Assembly: GCF_028288185.1 (NCBI RefSeq) | Contig: NZ_JAQBOF010000011.1 | Coordinates: 1-64,000 of the forward strand | DNA length: 64,000 nt | Source: Mucilaginibacter sp. | GTDB lineage: Bacteria; Bacteroidota; Bacteroidia; Sphingobacteriales; Sphingobacteriaceae | Direction: 5' to 3' | In this document: in pieces, positions 16,343-26,341 of the stretch | Position numbering within the stretch: position 1 is the stretch's first letter | Layout: the number at the start of each line of letters is the position of its first letter | The notes under the pieces: generated by a model | What the model was told of the DNA's origin: nothing | The model's database searches: none | The model's input: the letters and a program-made list of their open reading frames with translations, nothing else | Program-made: the position numbers and the translations under genes

Positions 16343-17300
16343 TGGCATTGCCATCGGCATCAAATAAAAAGCTCACGGGCTCTTCGGGGTTTTTAATAAT
16401 CTCTAAAAGCAGGAAGCCCCAGTTTTTCCAGAAATTCTCCAACACCTGTCCGTAAATTTTATTTTGCCAATGGTCAAAAAGCGGTTTGCTGCTCATACCG
16501 CGTAGCGGCATGGCTTCAATAAATAACTCCTCGCCAACCGGCAGTAAATTATACTCGGGCAAACGGTTAAACAAATAAGCCGAATAAAATACCCGTCCGC
16601 TAAATTCTTCAAACTGTATGGGATGTAAGGTTTGTTCGCTTATCTTTTCAAACGTTTCTTTATGATATTGTTTGTTGGCGCCATTGTCCTGGAAACAAAT
16701 GATCAACCCAAAATCTTTTATTCGTAAAGCCAGTGTAAGCGTATTGATCTCATCGCGATAGCCAAACTCCTGCTCGTTATTATCTACCTTAAATAAAAAA
16801 ATACTGTAAGGCGTAAAATCCTCAAAAAACACGGGCAGGTTAATGCTCTGCAGCATTAAATGCAGGTTACTAAATTTATGGATAATGGATTGCGAAATAT
16901 TAAACTCTTCGCCCTGCGCGTATTGCTGGCGAATGCCGGCTTGGATCTCGTTAAATATTATCCCATAAAGCAGTTTGCCCGCCCATTGAAAAAGCTTTAA
17001 TTCATCGAGCGCTTTAATAGCATCGTATCCGCCATTAAAGGCTTCGGCTATTTCTGTCTCCAAAGGCTCTAAAAAGGCTTCGTTAACACCGGCGGCACAT
17101 GGCAGCCTAATATCCTTATAAGTAGCCATACTCTCGTCTAATAGCTTAAAAGGCTTATCCTCCAAACCGTAAAAACTCATTAGCCATTGTGGAAAAACCT
17201 GAATCTTCTCTTCTTCACTATTAAGCGTTTGTCCGGTTAAAAAGCAAACCTTATTGCTAAAGTTCGATGTATCAAATGGTGCGTATATTTTTACAGGCAT
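16311..17300 (-). CDS. Hypothetical protein
   Basis: 329 residues, no signal peptide or membrane helix. The N-terminus contains a Cys/Gly motif (KVCFLTGQTL) followed by FPQWLMSFYGLEDK, reminiscent of an HNH-like zinc-ribbon opening, but no second Cys pair or HNH triad is evident. The rest is mixed alpha/beta with no motif that I recognise. It overlaps the rhomboid gene tail to tail by 32 bp. Confidence 0.75.
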   Translation of the reverse strand: MPVKIYAPFDTSNFSNKVCFLTGQTLNSEEEKIQVFPQWLMSFYGLEDKPFKLLDESMATYKDIRLPCAAGVNEAFLEPLETEIAEAFNGGYDAIKALDELKLFQWAGKLLYGIIFNEIQAGIRQQYAQGEEFNISQSIIHKFSNLHLMLQSINLPVFFEDFTPYSIFLFKVDNNEQEFGYRDEINTLTLALRIKDFGLIICFQDNGANKQYHKETFEKISEQTLHPIQFEEFSGRVFYSAYLFNRLPEYNLLPVGEELFIEAMPLRGMSSKPLFDHWQNKIYGQVLENFWKNWGFLLLEIIKNPEEPVSFLFDADGNAINAASIALPR

Positions 17301-17316
17301 TTTATAAATAAATTAA

Positions 17317-17407
17317 GCCTCACCCTAAATCCTTCTCATTTGGAGAGGGACTTCGATGCATGACGTTTAAAAGTCCCTCTTCTTTGGAGAGGGATTTAGG
17401 GTGAGGC
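17317..17407. repeat. REP-like 37-bp inverted repeat
   Basis: Arms 17317-17353 and 17371-17407 are imperfect reverse complements. Each reads GCCTCACCCTAAATCC, then a GAGAGGG/CCCTCTC-containing part ending in GGACTT. A related half-site (GCCTCACTCCGGCCCTCC...) occurs at 59953-59990. It matches the style of dispersed intergenic repeats. Confidence 0.8.
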
Positions 17408-17485
17408 AAACGCCATGCATAATTACGCCGCTAAGATAGCCATCATTTTAAAAGAATAATTTAGCTTTGACATTATGTTTTGCTT

Positions 17486-18034
17486 ATGACCAACCGGCTT
17501 AATGAACTTTCGGATAATGAACTGCAGCTATCAGCAAGCTCGGTGTTTAATTACGTGCACGCCGGTGGCGTTTCGGGCGAAAAAACAAACACTCCTGCAC
17601 TGCTTGGCGACTATAAAGCAATCCATAACGCGTACTTAAACTTGTATAAAAGCAGTGATGATGAAGCCGTTAAAACCGAAGTCTTAAAAAGATTGGTGTT
17701 TTTAAACTGGTATTATATTGCCGAGCCTAACCTATTAACCGGGATAACCGAGCTGGATGAAGATACCATGTATGACGCTTACGAAACATTGAATGGCCTG
17801 TTGCAGGCCGATAAGCTGGACGATGAGTTTAAGTGGATGCTGGGCTTTTACAGCAAGTGGGACTATACCATTTTTCAATTCTCTGAAGATGGCCTTGACG
17901 AGCTTACCGCTTTTGTAAAACAAAATCGCTGGATGGCGAAAGAGCCGCCGGCAAAAGAGTTGATAGAAGGCAAAATGGATAATCGCGGGCAAATGGGTAA
18001 ATACTTAAAGGCGCTGAGCGATACCATATTATGA
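17486..18034 (+). CDS. Hypothetical protein coupled to dipeptide epimerase
   Basis: 182 residues from ATG 17486 (MTNRLNELSD); a TTG two codons upstream is possible. It is acidic, helical and soluble, with aromatic-rich helices (RLVFLNWYYIAEP, FKWMLGFYSKWDYTIFQF). I do not recognise the family. Its stop overlaps the start of the epimerase gene by four bases (ATGA), so the two are translationally coupled. Confidence 0.8.
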   Translation: MTNRLNELSDNELQLSASSVFNYVHAGGVSGEKTNTPALLGDYKAIHNAYLNLYKSSDDEAVKTEVLKRLVFLNWYYIAEPNLLTGITELDEDTMYDAYETLNGLLQADKLDDEFKWMLGFYSKWDYTIFQFSEDGLDELTAFVKQNRWMAKEPPAKELIEGKMDNRGQMGKYLKALSDTIL

Positions 18035-19041
18035 AACTAACTTGGCAGCCCTTCGAGCTTGAGCTAAAGCACCCGTTTACCATAGCGAAGTTCTCGCGCA
18101 CCTCCACCCCGCTGATGTTGGTTAATATAGCGCACGAAGGCTATATAGGCTATGGTGAAGCCTCCATGGTACCCTATATGGGCGAGAGCCATGAAAGTGC
18201 GGCGGCGTTTTTAGTTAAGGTTGATGTCGATCAGTTTAAATTTCCCTTTGATTTTGCAGCGATAATTAATTACCTGGATAGTATTGCACCCGGCAACCCC
18301 GCTATTAAAGCGGCTATTGATATTGCCCTGCATGATCTGGAAGGCAAGCTGCGAAACAAACCCTGCTGGCAATTATTTGACAGCAGCCCTGCTTTAATGC
18401 CTGTAACCTGTTATACTATTGGTATGGACGCGCCGGACATCTTCCTGCAAAAAGTTAAAGAAGCTGCCGGCTTTAAAGTAATAAAAGTAAAATTGGGCCG
18501 CGATAGCGATAAAGAACTGATCAATATCATCCGCTCAGTTACCAATGTACCTATTTATGTAGATGCCAACCAGGGCTGGACAGATCGTAGCAAAAGCCTG
18601 GATATAATCTATTGGCTGCAAGAACAAGGCGTAGTTTTGATAGAGCAACCTATGTTAAAAACCGATATAGACAATAATGCCTGGCTAACCCAACACAGCC
18701 CCATACCCATTATCGGCGATGAAAGTGTACAGCGCCTGCCTAATGTTGAAAATGCGAAAGGAGTGTATCATGGCATCAATATAAAGCTTATGAAATCTGC
18801 CGGGATGTATGAAGCGCATCAAATGATACTGAAAGCCAGGGAACTGGGATTAAAAGTATTAATGGGCTGCATGAGCGAAACCAGTTGCGCATCATTAGCC
18901 GCAGCCGCGCTTGCCCCTTTGTGTGATTGGGCTGATATTGACGGGCCGTTTTTAACCACCAACAACCCCTATAAGATGCCCACGTTTGCTGATGGTAAAT
19001 ATGTATTGAGCAATAGGCCGGGACTAGGACTAATGCTTTAA
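18031..19041 (+). CDS. Dipeptide epimerase (enolase superfamily, L-Ala-D/L-Glu type)
   Basis: 336 residues. The MR/MLE subgroup catalytic set is complete: the KxK motif in VIKVKLG (K152, K154), metal ligands D178 (YVDANQGW), E205 (IEQP) and D230 (GDES), and the second-face lysine in INIKLMKSAG (about K252/K255). It is predicted to epimerise dipeptides such as L-Ala-D-Glu released from murein, feeding peptidoglycan recycling. The exact dipeptide specificity is not determined by sequence alone. It is coupled to the upstream hypothetical gene. Confidence 0.92.
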   Translation: MKLTWQPFELELKHPFTIAKFSRTSTPLMLVNIAHEGYIGYGEASMVPYMGESHESAAAFLVKVDVDQFKFPFDFAAIINYLDSIAPGNPAIKAAIDIALHDLEGKLRNKPCWQLFDSSPALMPVTCYTIGMDAPDIFLQKVKEAAGFKVIKVKLGRDSDKELINIIRSVTNVPIYVDANQGWTDRSKSLDIIYWLQEQGVVLIEQPMLKTDIDNNAWLTQHSPIPIIGDESVQRLPNVENAKGVYHGINIKLMKSAGMYEAHQMILKARELGLKVLMGCMSETSCASLAAAALAPLCDWADIDGPFLTTNNPYKMPTFADGKYVLSNRPGLGLML

Positions 19042-19096
19042 ATAAATTTGAGCGATAAAATTTTAATCCTCATCTAAAACAGGTTAATTTGTATTA

Positions 19097-19915
19097 ATGT
19101 CATTATTTGTAGCCTCATTAAATTCCGGAAGCAATGGTAACTGCTATTACGTTGGTAATGAGCATGAGGCGGTGTTGGTTGATGTTGGCATATCCTGCCG
19201 CGAAACCGAGACCCGCATGGCACGCCTGGGTTTATCTATGCGCAAAGTGAAGGCCATTTTCGTATCGCATGAACATTCGGACCATATACGGGGTATAACC
19301 GTGCTGGCCAAAAAGTATCAATTGCCGGTTTATATAACCCCGCTTACCCTGCTTCATGGTGGGTTAAGATTGGATGAGGGTATGGTAACTGATTTTACGC
19401 CCGACCACCCCATCCGCATTGGCGAATTAATAATTACCGCTTTCTCTAAACTGCATGATGCCGTGCACCCGCATAGTTTTACCGTTGCCTGCGGCGATAT
19501 TAAAGTCGGTATTTTTACAGATTTAGGCGCAGTGTGCGAAAACCTTATCCTGCACTTTCAGCAATGCCACGCGGCTTTCCTGGAAGCCAACTATGATGAA
19601 GAAATGCTGGAGAATGGCAGTTATCCTTACCATTTAAAACGCCGGATCAGGGGCGGTAAGGGCCACTTATCTAATAAAGAAGCACTCGCCTTGTTTATTG
19701 ATTACAAACCGACCTACATGAGTCACCTGTTTTTATCGCACCTGTCAAAAGACAATAACGACTCCACCTTAGTACACAACTTATTTAATACCCACGCCCG
19801 CGGCGCCGAGATAATTGTAGCATCGCGCTATCACGAAACGGCTGTTTATCATATCGTTGGATTAAATGTGTCGGCTTATGCGCCGCTGGCAAACATTCAA
19901 ACCAGTTTGTTTTAA
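19097..19915 (+). CDS. MBL-fold metallohydrolase (YycJ/WalJ-like)
   Basis: 272 residues. It opens with SLNSGSNGNCYYV and then has the metallo-beta-lactamase metal motif HEHSDH, with further ligands around HDAVHPHSF and a conserved LSHLSKDNN near the C-terminus, typical of the YycJ/WalJ branch. This branch is implicated in DNA metabolism and 5'-exonuclease activity in other bacteria. It lies alone, 55 bp after the epimerase. Confidence 0.93.
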   Translation: MSLFVASLNSGSNGNCYYVGNEHEAVLVDVGISCRETETRMARLGLSMRKVKAIFVSHEHSDHIRGITVLAKKYQLPVYITPLTLLHGGLRLDEGMVTDFTPDHPIRIGELIITAFSKLHDAVHPHSFTVACGDIKVGIFTDLGAVCENLILHFQQCHAAFLEANYDEEMLENGSYPYHLKRRIRGGKGHLSNKEALALFIDYKPTYMSHLFLSHLSKDNNDSTLVHNLFNTHARGAEIIVASRYHETAVYHIVGLNVSAYAPLANIQTSLF

Positions 19916-20183
19916 AAAATCTTCCAATTTCATTAATAAAGTATTAGTTAAATAACAGGGGCTAATCCTTTAAAACAGCCTTAATTAATTACATATTTTC
20001 TTTCTGGCTATTCTGTAAATTAACTAACAGTTACAGCAATTCCTTTCTAAATTATTTGCACTTGGCCTCAATGTTTTTTATAAAAAATGTTTTGTAGCTT
20101 TATATGCAAAGGCCATATCTGTCTATTAATCCCTAATCAATTTAAACAGTAAACCATTTCAACTTTTTATCCGTATACTAAGC

Positions 20184-22397
20184 ATGAAGGTATCTCTGCA
20201 GCAAGGTGTTAAACAACGCGTTACGTCATTACTAGACGAAGCGTACACTTGCAGAACCAATAATTTAAAGCGAAGTACCGAGCTTGCTCACCAGGCACTG
20301 GTTTTGAGTAAAGATTTGGATGATACAGCATTAATAGCCAAAAGCCTTAGTCATTCTGCGCTCTTCGCTATGATATTAGGCGAATATGAGCGAGCGCTCA
20401 GCATGTCAGCCGATGCCATTAAACTTTTTGAAGAATTAAATGACGACAAAGGCATAGCCGATGCCAAGTACAACATAGCAGGCGTATATTATAAAACCAA
20501 CAACTACCATCTGGGCCTGGTTAATTTGGTTGATTGTATTAACACCTATCGTAAATATAACGACTTTCATAATTTGGCCCGGTCGCATAAATCACTAGGT
20601 ACCGTATATGAATATTTTGGCGATGAAAAAAATGCCATACAAACTTATGAGGATTCAATAGAGGCGGCTAAAAAAGCTGGCGATCTTAACCTTGAATCAA
20701 ACGCTTATAACCCCCTTTCAGGCGTCTACCTTAAAAAACAACAAATAGCAAAGGCTGCCGAATTGATAGAAATGTCAATAGACATGAAAAATCAAACCGG
20801 CGATGTTCGCGGATTAGCGTTTGCTTATTACGGCCGGGGTAAAGTATATACGGCACAAAAAAGGTTCGGGTTGGCTGAAGATGATTTTAAGGCATCCATA
20901 AAGATCCATCTGGATATGGGTGAAACCCTGGGGCTGGGGATGGCGTATCATAAACTGGCATCGCTGTATGTTGAGATGGGGCGGTTGGATCAGGCAAAAG
21001 AAATATTAGAAAAAGGACTTAATTTCAGTACGAAATATCAATTATCAATGGTTAAGTTTAAATGCTACCATTTGTTTTATGAAATTTTGAAACTGGAAAA
21101 TGACCCGGTTAACGCGCTTACGTTTTTAGAACTATATCTTAAAGAACGTGAAAGCGTAATTAACGCCCAAACTCTTAAAGTTATTGAGAATTACGATCTC
21201 ATTAACAAAATGGAAGCGATTAAAAAAGAGGCGCAATTACAGCTTGAAAAAGCCGAGATCATTGAGAAAAAGAACCATGCCGAGCAGGCCGCTATTGTAA
21301 AGCAAGAGTTCCTATCGACCATGAGCCATGAGATACGGACACCCTTAAACGCTGTAATTACTATAGCCGCCTTATTAACGGATAGGGTGGACAAAGAAGA
21401 GCAGGAGTTGATCAGCGCCCTGCGTTTTGCTTCAAACGGCTTATTATTACTTATTAATGATATTCTTGATTTTACCAAGCTGGATGCCGGAAAAAGCATC
21501 CTTGAAATGCACCCCGCTAATTTTAAACAATTACTGGATAATATAAAGAAAACATACGAAAGCCTTGCACGTGAAAAAGGCCTGAAACTTAATTTGATTG
21601 TTGATGACGGTATTGCCGATTCATACCAAATGGATGAAACCAAAATAGCGCAGATATTAGGTAACCTGGTTACCAACGCTATAAAGTTTACTTATTTTGG
21701 CGAAGTTGACATAATTGTAGAAAAGCTGGGCAGTATTGAATGCGATGATGAACTTCGCTTTAAAGTTAGAGATACCGGAATAGGTATAGCCGAAAATTAT
21801 CTGGATGACATTTTTGAAAGCTTTTCGCAGCCAAAGTCAATTACAACCCGTAAACAGGGGGGATCAGGCCTGGGGCTAGCCATTGTTAAAAAACTGGTTT
21901 CATTATATGGCAGCAATGTCATTGTAAAAAGCAAGGAAGGCATAGGCTCCAGCTTTCATTTTGACCTGAAGCTTAAACGCGCCGAAAGACCCAATAAAGT
22001 ATTTTCAAAGTTTACAGATAGCCTGCAGGGTAAAACCGTATTGCTTGCCGAGGATAATGTGATCAATGCTATGGTAATTAGCAAATTGTTGGCTAATTGG
22101 AAAATAACCGTTGAGCCGGCCAAGAATGGATTGGAAGCCGTTGAAAAATCAAAACAAAAAATATTCAATTTTATTTTGATGGACATACACATGCCCGAGA
22201 TGGATGGCTTTCAAGCTACTAAGATCATTCTTTCTTCAACAGATAACCCAAATAACAAAACGCCAATATTTGCATTAACTGCCGACGTAACAGCCGAATA
22301 TCAAAATGAATATCATTCTTATTTCAATGGGTTTTTAAGAAAACCTATTGAGCTGGATAAACTATATGATGCATTAATGAATAATATACCGGTTTAA
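20184..22397 (+). CDS. Hybrid histidine kinase with TPR sensor and receiver
   Basis: 737 residues, no membrane helix. Residues about 1-330 form TPR repeats, followed by a coiled-coil linker (about 335-375). The HisKA domain has phospho-acceptor His382 in MSHEIRTPLN. The HATPase domain has an N box (LVTNAIKFT) and G boxes (DTGIGI, GGSGLGL). The C-terminal receiver domain has its phospho-acceptor Asp667 in LMDIHMPEMDGF. It is a cytosolic phosphorelay kinase; no output regulator is adjacent and the signal is unknown. The 268-bp region upstream holds no other gene. Confidence 0.95.
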   Translation: MKVSLQQGVKQRVTSLLDEAYTCRTNNLKRSTELAHQALVLSKDLDDTALIAKSLSHSALFAMILGEYERALSMSADAIKLFEELNDDKGIADAKYNIAGVYYKTNNYHLGLVNLVDCINTYRKYNDFHNLARSHKSLGTVYEYFGDEKNAIQTYEDSIEAAKKAGDLNLESNAYNPLSGVYLKKQQIAKAAELIEMSIDMKNQTGDVRGLAFAYYGRGKVYTAQKRFGLAEDDFKASIKIHLDMGETLGLGMAYHKLASLYVEMGRLDQAKEILEKGLNFSTKYQLSMVKFKCYHLFYEILKLENDPVNALTFLELYLKERESVINAQTLKVIENYDLINKMEAIKKEAQLQLEKAEIIEKKNHAEQAAIVKQEFLSTMSHEIRTPLNAVITIAALLTDRVDKEEQELISALRFASNGLLLLINDILDFTKLDAGKSILEMHPANFKQLLDNIKKTYESLAREKGLKLNLIVDDGIADSYQMDETKIAQILGNLVTNAIKFTYFGEVDIIVEKLGSIECDDELRFKVRDTGIGIAENYLDDIFESFSQPKSITTRKQGGSGLGLAIVKKLVSLYGSNVIVKSKEGIGSSFHFDLKLKRAERPNKVFSKFTDSLQGKTVLLAEDNVINAMVISKLLANWKITVEPAKNGLEAVEKSKQKIFNFILMDIHMPEMDGFQATKIILSSTDNPNNKTPIFALTADVTAEYQNEYHSYFNGFLRKPIELDKLYDALMNNIPV

Positions 22398-22451
22398 AGC
22401 GAGCGCTTTACCTTTTTTTGTTTACATCTAAAGAGAGCGGGGGCATTAAAA

Positions 22452-22479
22452 AAGGAGAAGTCCGCTAAAACTTCTCCTT
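22452..22479 (+). terminator. Hairpin after the hybrid kinase
   Basis: AAGGAGAAGT / ACTTCTCCTT, a perfect 10-bp stem with an 8-nt loop. The T-tract is weak. It lies 55 bp after the kinase stop. Confidence 0.6.
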
Positions 22480-22637
22480 CTAAAATTAACTGATCTCATT
22501 ATTCTCATAAAGAACGAATTGGTTTAGTCCGATTGTAACAAGGCCACAAAGTTATATAATCCTATCGACTTAGTAGAATAAAATTGATTTTTCTTTAATT
22601 TTTATCATTTTTTCTTGATTTTCGTTTGTTTTCAATC

Positions 22638-22674
22638 AAAAAAGCACATAATCGCCTTGATTATGTGCTTTTTT
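22638..22674. terminator. Bidirectional terminator
   Basis: A 16-bp perfect stem (AAAAAAGCACATAATC at 22638-22653 and its complement at 22659-22674) with a 5-nt loop. A/T tracts on both sides let it serve the minus-strand DUF4142 gene and plus-strand read-through. Confidence 0.9.
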
Positions 22675-22696
22675 TAAGATTTTTTCAATAAAATGA

Positions 22697-23278
22697 TTAT
22701 TTCATGCCTGATTTAATCTTATTTATATTATCCAGGTGCCCTTTTATGGTCGGCAATGTTTTGTCAACAAAAGCTTTTAGGTCCGCGTCTTTTATTTTTT
22801 TGGAACCATCTTCAAACATGTCAACGGTGGCTTTATGGTCGGCTACCATTTTATCCACGTAAGCCTTATCAAAATCAGCGCCTGATTTTTTAGACAGGTT
22901 CATCACCACTTTCTTTGAATCTGCATTCAGTGAATCGGGCAGCGTAATGTTCTTTACCTGAGCCACTGCTTTTAATTCGCCTGCTGCTTTGGTATGGTCC
23001 ATCACCATCATATCGGCAAACTCTTTTACTTTGGCGTTGGTTGCTTTTACTATAGCCAGCTTACTCAACTCAATTTCTGTCATGCCGCCATTAGCCGCGT
23101 CAACCGCAAATTTGGCATCATCGGCAACAACCGCTATGCCCGTTTTACCGGTAGTAGTGGTGTCTTTTACTTTGTTTACACTATCAGCCGCAGCGGTGCT
23201 ATCTTTTGGTCTGCTGTTGCATGCCTGGAACATCAATCCGGCAGTTGCGATCATTAAAATTGAACTTAACTTTTTCAT
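22697..23278 (-). CDS. DUF4142 lipoprotein
   Basis: 193 residues with a lipoprotein signal (TAGLMFQAC lipobox, Cys20). A low-complexity Thr/Lys/Asp spacer precedes a four-helix DUF4142 domain (about 50-190) with the pattern EIELSKLAIVKATNAKVKEF and MMVMDHTKA. The family is ferritin-like in fold and often stress-linked in Bacteroidetes; its biochemical role is unknown. It is monocistronic, with a strong terminator downstream. Confidence 0.92.
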   Translation of the reverse strand: MKKLSSILMIATAGLMFQACNSRPKDSTAAADSVNKVKDTTTTGKTGIAVVADDAKFAVDAANGGMTEIELSKLAIVKATNAKVKEFADMMVMDHTKAAGELKAVAQVKNITLPDSLNADSKKVVMNLSKKSGADFDKAYVDKMVADHKATVDMFEDGSKKIKDADLKAFVDKTLPTIKGHLDNINKIKSGMK

Positions 23279-23339
23279 AGGTTTACTTTTTTTTGCTTTT
23301 TAGGTAAACCGTCTGATAATTAATATGTTTCGATAAGTT

Positions 23340-24299
23340 TTATTTATTAACCACATTAACCGGCACCCCATTCATAAACGCCTCAAGATTACTCACAACG
23401 GTATTCATTAACCGCGCCCTGGCTTCTTTGGCGGCCCATGCAATATGTGGGGTTATAATGCAATTTTTAGCAGTAAATATAGGGTTATCGGCAGGTGGTG
23501 GTTCTTTCGATAATACATCAATACCTGCGCCGGCAATGATATCATTTTTTAACGCATCGGCCAGGTCGGCATCATTAATAATTGGGCCACGTGAAGTATT
23601 TATTAGAAACGCGGACGGTTTCATCTTCTTCAAATTCGCTGCATTAATCAGGCTTTGCGTCTCGGGCGTTAAAGGGCAATGGATACTTATCATATCCGAT
23701 TGTTGCAGCAATTCATCCAAGCTTACCCATTTAAAGTTTTCGCGGTGCGATTGATCGGTTTGTGTTCGGCTGCTTGCTATAACATTCATATCAAAAGCCG
23801 CAGCAATATCAGCAACCTTTTGGCCGATGGTACCAAAGCCGATAATACCTAATGTTTTACCCGCCAGCTCTATCAAAGGATAATCCCAAAAACAAAAATC
23901 AGCAGATCTGGCCCATTTACCATCAATTACCGCATCGCTATGTTTTTGTACATGCAGACAAAGTTCCAGCAACAAAGCAAAAACAAACTGGGCAACAGCG
24001 CCTGTACCATAGCCGGGTACGTTACTTACTATTACTCCCTTTTGTTTACATACATCTGTATTTACAATATTATAGCCGGTGGCTAGTACGCCAATATATT
24101 TTAGATCGGATAACTGATTAAGCGTAGCTTCGTCAAGCGGAGTTTTGTTGGTTAATATGATATTTGCGCCTAAGCACCTGCCGACTATTTGATCGGTTGG
24201 CGTTCTGTCATATATAACAACATCACCCAGGCTATTCAATGCATCCCATGACAAATCGCCGGGATTAAGGGTATATCCATCCAGTATTACTATTTTCAT
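23340..24299 (-). CDS. D-2-hydroxyacid dehydrogenase
   Basis: 319 residues. The NAD-binding Rossmann core is seen as GKTLGIIGFGTIGQKVA. The catalytic Arg is in INTSRGPIIND, the Glu in GIDVLSKEPPP and the His in ITPHIAWA. The substrate may be glycerate, hydroxypyruvate or lactate-like. It lies 7 bp downstream of the lactate-permease-like gene in the same operon, which favours a small 2-hydroxyacid substrate imported by that permease. Confidence 0.93.
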   Translation of the reverse strand: MKIVILDGYTLNPGDLSWDALNSLGDVVIYDRTPTDQIVGRCLGANIILTNKTPLDEATLNQLSDLKYIGVLATGYNIVNTDVCKQKGVIVSNVPGYGTGAVAQFVFALLLELCLHVQKHSDAVIDGKWARSADFCFWDYPLIELAGKTLGIIGFGTIGQKVADIAAAFDMNVIASSRTQTDQSHRENFKWVSLDELLQQSDMISIHCPLTPETQSLINAANLKKMKPSAFLINTSRGPIINDADLADALKNDIIAGAGIDVLSKEPPPADNPIFTAKNCIITPHIAWAAKEARARLMNTVVSNLEAFMNGVPVNVVNK

Positions 24300-24306
24300 A
24301 TTAATT

Positions 24307-26061
24307 TTAAGCTGATGTTTTTTTGCCGGTTAATTTAATTACGGCTATAAATATAGCTATAACCAGCGTGGTTAGTATTAACCAAACATACCCTGGCGTT
24401 GCCGGATTTACAGGCAGTGGCCCAACTATCCCCGTAGAAGATATTGGCGGGGGAATGATCCAGGTATACCAATACGCCTGGCCAAAAACAATCAGGCATA
24501 AAAAAAGCAGGATAATAAAGCTGTGTTTAATGGTAAACCGAAACAGGGCCGATTCTTTTCCCACCAAATTACCCGCCGCGGCAGCAACAGCTATAGATTG
24601 CGGCGATATCATTTTACCAACCACCCCACCCGAGCAATTGGCCGCTACGGTAACAACCGGCGCGACTCCGATTTTAGTGGCCGTTACATATTGTAGCTTA
24701 GCAAACAAGGCTGTTGAGGCAGTATCAGATCCAGTAATAAACACGCCCAGCCAACCCAGTATCGGCGCAAAGAATGGGAAGAACACACCCGTTTGAGCCA
24801 GCAATACGCCTATGGTTGTGGTAATGCCTGAGTCGTTTACAATATAGGCAAAACTTAAAACAGACATAATGGTAATGATAGGAAACTTTAACTGTTTCAT
24901 AGTCTCACCAAATACGGTTATGCCCTCGCGGTAAGTTAACCCAATGACAGGGATAGCCGCTAAAGCCGAAAAGAATACCGCCGTGCCCGCTGCGGATAAG
25001 TAATTGAATTTAAAGATATGTGCCAGCGGGACACCCTTTGAGTCGGCTATGGCATTATGCAATCCGGGTACTGCAAATTGCAGTTGGCCTTTGGCATTCA
25101 AAAACTCTTTTACCGGCGGCAATCCCCAGGTTAAAATAATTACGGTCAACAGCAAAAATGGCGACCATGCGGTAACTATTTGGTTAATGCTATAACCATC
25201 CTTTACTACGGGTAAAGGCCGTTTTTCATTAACGAAGCGCCATATTGTTTTGGGTTTCCAGAATCTTAAAAATACCACCAGGCATACAATAGAGCCAATG
25301 CCCGCGATAATATCAGGCAGTGCAGGCCCAAGGAAATTAGAGGTGAGAAACTGTAGTACAGCGAAAGATCCGCCTGAAACCAAAATAGCCGGCAATACTT
25401 CCATAGATTTTTTAAAGCCCGACATTAGCATTACCAAATAAAGCGGCGTAAGTAAGGATAGGATGGGTAACGTCCTGCCTATCATTTGTGAGATCTGCAT
25501 TTCATGCAGGCCCGAAACCTGTGATGCCACCGCGATAGGTATACCTACCGAGCCAAATGCAACCGGCACTGTATTGGCTACCAGACATAAGCCGGTGGCG
25601 TACATGGCATCAAACTCCAGGCCCACCAACATGGCCGCGGTTATTGCTACAGGTGCGCCAAAGCCTGCTGTACCCTCTAAGAATGCGCCAAAAGAGAAAG
25701 CAATTAGCATAGCTTGTAAGCGCCTGTCGGTAGTAATGGCGGCCATTGAATGCTTAATGATCTCGAACTGTCCGCTTTTAACAGTTAGGTTAAACAGGAA
25801 AACCGAGCTGATAACGATCCAGCAAATAGGGAAGAACCCATAAACCGCGCCGTTGGCGACAGATAGAAATGCCAGTTTAAACGGCATACCATAAACTGTT
25901 AACGCTATAATAATAGACACCGCGCAGGCCATCAAGCTGGCTTTATAGCCTTTTGTTTTTTTGACGATCAATGCCCAAAAAATAACCAATACGGGCACCA
26001 TTCCTACTAAGGCAGAAAGAGTTAGGTTATGTAGCGGATCAAGGGGTTGTATCCAAGTCAT
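24307..26061 (-). CDS. L-lactate/glycolate permease (LctP family)
   Basis: 584 residues with about 12-14 transmembrane helices. Family features include FGAFLEGTAGFGAPVAI, TVPVAFGSVGIPI and, near the C-terminus, GVVGKMISPQSIAVA. It imports lactate or glycolate with protons across the inner membrane. It is the first gene of an operon with the 2-hydroxyacid dehydrogenase. The full family length is preserved. Confidence 0.94.
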   Translation of the reverse strand: MTWIQPLDPLHNLTLSALVGMVPVLVIFWALIVKKTKGYKASLMACAVSIIIALTVYGMPFKLAFLSVANGAVYGFFPICWIVISSVFLFNLTVKSGQFEIIKHSMAAITTDRRLQAMLIAFSFGAFLEGTAGFGAPVAITAAMLVGLEFDAMYATGLCLVANTVPVAFGSVGIPIAVASQVSGLHEMQISQMIGRTLPILSLLTPLYLVMLMSGFKKSMEVLPAILVSGGSFAVLQFLTSNFLGPALPDIIAGIGSIVCLVVFLRFWKPKTIWRFVNEKRPLPVVKDGYSINQIVTAWSPFLLLTVIILTWGLPPVKEFLNAKGQLQFAVPGLHNAIADSKGVPLAHIFKFNYLSAAGTAVFFSALAAIPVIGLTYREGITVFGETMKQLKFPIITIMSVLSFAYIVNDSGITTTIGVLLAQTGVFFPFFAPILGWLGVFITGSDTASTALFAKLQYVTATKIGVAPVVTVAANCSGGVVGKMISPQSIAVAAAAGNLVGKESALFRFTIKHSFIILLFLCLIVFGQAYWYTWIIPPPISSTGIVGPLPVNPATPGYVWLILTTLVIAIFIAVIKLTGKKTSA

Positions 26062-26341
26062 AATAATTGGTGAGATAAATCTAATAAATATTTCAGATAA
26101 AACCCGTTAACCTGCAATCAACCGTACCGCGTACAATTTAAACTTAGCTTTAAAAAGGCAAGTTTAATAGCCGTCTATAAAGACGGGCAAGTTGCATTAA
26201 CCGCGCGTTTGGTGTACAAGGTGTGTTCAGCGTTAATTTTACCTGGCATGCGCAACTATGCTTGGTTTTATTTGCGCAAATTTTTTAACCTAGCATTAAA
26301 TCGGCATGGCTTTTGTAATAACATTTGTAAAATATAAGGCC

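Noticed and set aside
26160..26200. Short hairpin CCGTC/GACGG before the single-domain response regulator
   Set aside because: Only a 4-5 bp stem with no T-tract; not distinguishable from chance.
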